From Io17-Chloro-G2 sp034428715 (GTDB lineage: Bacteria > Chloroflexota > Dehalococcoidia > Lucifugimonadales > UBA3495), in contig DAOUHE010000178.1 in assembly GCA_034428715.1 (NCBI GenBank), positions 57,605 through 121,604 on the forward strand: 64,000 bases of DNA. Direction: 5' to 3'. A program made the position numbers and the translations under genes. The number at the start of each line of letters is the position of its first letter. The stretch's first letter is position 1. Under the pieces are notes generated by a model, which was not told the DNA's origin, did no database searches, and saw nothing but the letters and a program-made list of their open reading frames with translations. Shown piece after piece: positions 62,741 through 64,000 of this stretch.

Positions 62741-63877
62741 ATGATGGCAAGGATCAGGTTTCGTTGGGGAATGGGCACCCTTCTTTTAGTGAGTATGGTC
62801 GCTCTTGTCTCCGCGTTGATAACCACACTGACCTACTCGGACATTCGCCGGGAGCGGTCTATTCCCCACGATAGATTTAAAGAACGGGCCCACCTCCTCG
62901 CCGGGGGGCTTAACGATGTTTTGGCCAACCATATCTATCTGGCTGATGTCGACGCCCTTCGCGATATATCCGAAGTGTTCCTAAGTCAACCGGACATCAC
63001 CTATGTCGATGTATTCACCCCGGATGGGAGATTCCTGGTTCGAGGCAGCCGATCCGACGACCAATCAGGTTATGCCACAGGCTTCGTGGAAGGCGAATTT
63101 GGGTTGAACGTGGCCCGGGATGATCAGACGGCCCTCCGTTTTGATGGTGGCGGCCTGGAGTTCGCCAGTCCGATCTTGATTGGGGACGACGTGATCGGCG
63201 TGGTGCAGTTCGGTTTCACCGATGCCTCGGTGTCAGCCGAGATCCGCGAGTTAGTGCTTCAACACCTGTGGCAAGGGCTTGTCCTAACCGACGTAGGAAT
63301 CGTGTACGTCTATATGATCGCACGTTATACCACCAAGCCCCTCCACAATTTGGCGGCCGCAGCGGCTAAGATCGGGCAAGGTGAATTGGATGCTCCAGTT
63401 CCGGTGCGAGGCACCAGTGAGATCTCGGTGCTGGGCCAGGCTCTAGAAGACATGCGTTCTCAGTTGCAGGGCGTTTACGCAGGCATGGAGCGAAAGGTAG
63501 AGGAGCGAACCCGCGAGTTGATCGAGTCCAACGAGAAGCTGGAGGCCGAGGCCTTGGAGCGGAGTGAGGCAGAAGAACGAATCAAGAGGTCCCTTCAAGA
63601 AAAAGAGGTGCTGCTCAAGGAGATAAACCACCGGGTCAAAAACAATCTCCAAATAATCATCAGCCTGCTCAACCTTCAAAGCCGGGACATCCAGGACGAA
63701 CAAACCTTGCGATCGTTTGAGGTAAGCCAAAACCGTATTAGGGCCATGGCCCTGGTGCACGAAAAACTTTATCAGTCTGATGACCTGGCCAGAATCGACT
63801 TCGGTCAATACATCAACAGATTGGCCACAGATTTGCGAAGCTCTGAGGTGGACCCGGAAATTCGGACAGGTGGCTAA
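62741..63877 (+). pseudogene. Sensor histidine kinase (HisKA_2), truncated by IS
   Basis: Membrane histidine kinase lacking its ATPase domain. TM1 lies at residues 8-30. A periplasmic Cache-like sensor domain (ITYVDVFTPDGRFLVRG, PILIGDDVIGVVQFGF) follows, then TM2 near residues 175-195, a HAMP region (TTKPLHNLAAAAAKIGQGELDAPV), a coiled coil (MERKVEERTRELIESNEKLEAEALERSEAEERI), and the HisKA_2 dimerisation domain with His297 in EINHRVKNNLQ. The frame stops at 63877 after DPEIRTGG, exactly where the HATPase domain should start. Insertion-sequence-like DNA begins there. It is paired with the binding protein upstream. Signalling function is lost as assembled. Confidence 0.85.
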
Positions 63878-64000
63878 GGAACTGTCACGAAATAACTTGT
63901 TCTTTACTACATGCTCAGCTATACTTAATGGGTGATAGTTGAAGGAGCGATTCAAGCTCGTTACCAAGCGATTGCCCCCGTTGTGGACGAGCGGGTGCGG
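63876..64000 (+). mobile_element. ISAzo13-like insertion sequence, left part
   Basis: The DNA after the kinase stop has a terminus-like GGAACTGTCACGAAATAAC, followed about 50 bases later by an open frame resembling ISAzo13-type transposases. The outer boundary is estimated from where the kinase homology ends. The right end lies beyond the window. Confidence 0.55.
63932..64000 (+). CDS. ISAzo13-family transposase, N-terminal fragment
   Basis: GTG 63932 opens a frame of 23 codons to the window edge. It reads MIVEGAIQARYQAIAPVVDE, and the pattern of a short helix followed by A-P-x-x-D-E-R-x-R is the usual start of ISAzo13 transposases. A GAAGGAG string lies within the first codons, so the exact start is not certain. 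Too short for certainty. Confidence 0.55.
   Translation, partial: MIVEGAIQARYQAIAPVVDERVR

Overview
This window looks like chromosomal DNA from a member of the Chloroflexota, probably the SAR202/Dehalococcoidia side of the phylum. No rRNA is present, so this rests on inference from three things: four luciferase-like F420/flavin monooxygenases with a flavin reductase, a run of coenzyme F420 biosynthesis genes (cofG-cofH-cofD-cofC), and a large, Bacillus-like SRP RNA. Base composition and gene style look even from end to end. Most genes are housekeeping or catabolic, and no large genomic island is visible. The one mobile element is the left end of an insertion sequence at the right edge.

Layout. 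1-9.1 kb: leuS (5' end outside the window), a TM0106-type RecB-like nuclease, two alpha/beta hydrolases, a frameshifted Nudix gene, then a leftward set of an LLM oxidoreductase, a methyltransferase and another hydrolase. 9.3-18.5 kb: an orphan molybdopterin subunit of the xanthine dehydrogenase family, a small unknown gene between two perfect palindromes, an LLM oxidoreductase, an HpcH/HpaI aldolase, an MFS transporter, a BtuF-like binding protein, a flavin reductase and a hydrolase. 18.8-26.9 kb: gyrA, a class I glutamine amidotransferase-like hydrolase, xdhC with a MobA-like cytidylyltransferase, an MFS transporter and a metallophosphoesterase. 27.0-31.8 kb: tRNA-Lys, tRNA-Leu, two oligopeptide ABC ATPases with a terminator, and lepA. 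31.9-40.4 kb: a DinB-like gene, a DUF2269-like membrane protein, galU, SRP RNA, rsmA, ispE, lgt, recJ, a broken membrane-protein gene and fabF. 40.7-49.4 kb: a B12-binding radical SAM protein with a repeat tail, an LLM oxidoreductase, an NDUFA9-like reductase, folC, a second KAS II-like gene, ruvB and a NIPSNAP gene. 49.7-55.7 kb: the F420 operon ending in an LLM enzyme, then fabI. 55.7-64 kb: two membrane proteins, a SorC-family regulator divergent from class I fructose-bisphosphatase and class I aldolase, and a phosphonate-binding-like lipoprotein with a histidine kinase, both damaged.

How the parts fit. CofG and CofH build the F420 chromophore, and CofC and CofD add the phospholactyl-type linker. 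The translationally coupled LLM gene, and probably the other LLM genes, would use F420 or FMN for oxidation of organic compounds, alongside MFS and peptide importers, hydrolases and a molybdenum hydroxylase. XdhC and the MobA-like protein are maturation factors for such molybdenum enzymes. The SorC regulator beside fbp and the aldolase suggests local control of gluconeogenesis.

Four genes are interrupted: Nudix, a DUF4870-like gene, the phosphonate-binding-like gene, and the histidine kinase cut by an ISAzo13-like insertion. Two of these lesions lie in short G runs, so sequencing or assembly error must be excluded before calling them real decay. I found no CRISPR array, prophage or recognisable defence island. 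The least explained observations are the 29-residue repeat tail on the radical SAM protein, the SBP/kinase pair next to an IS, and several short operator-like repeats.
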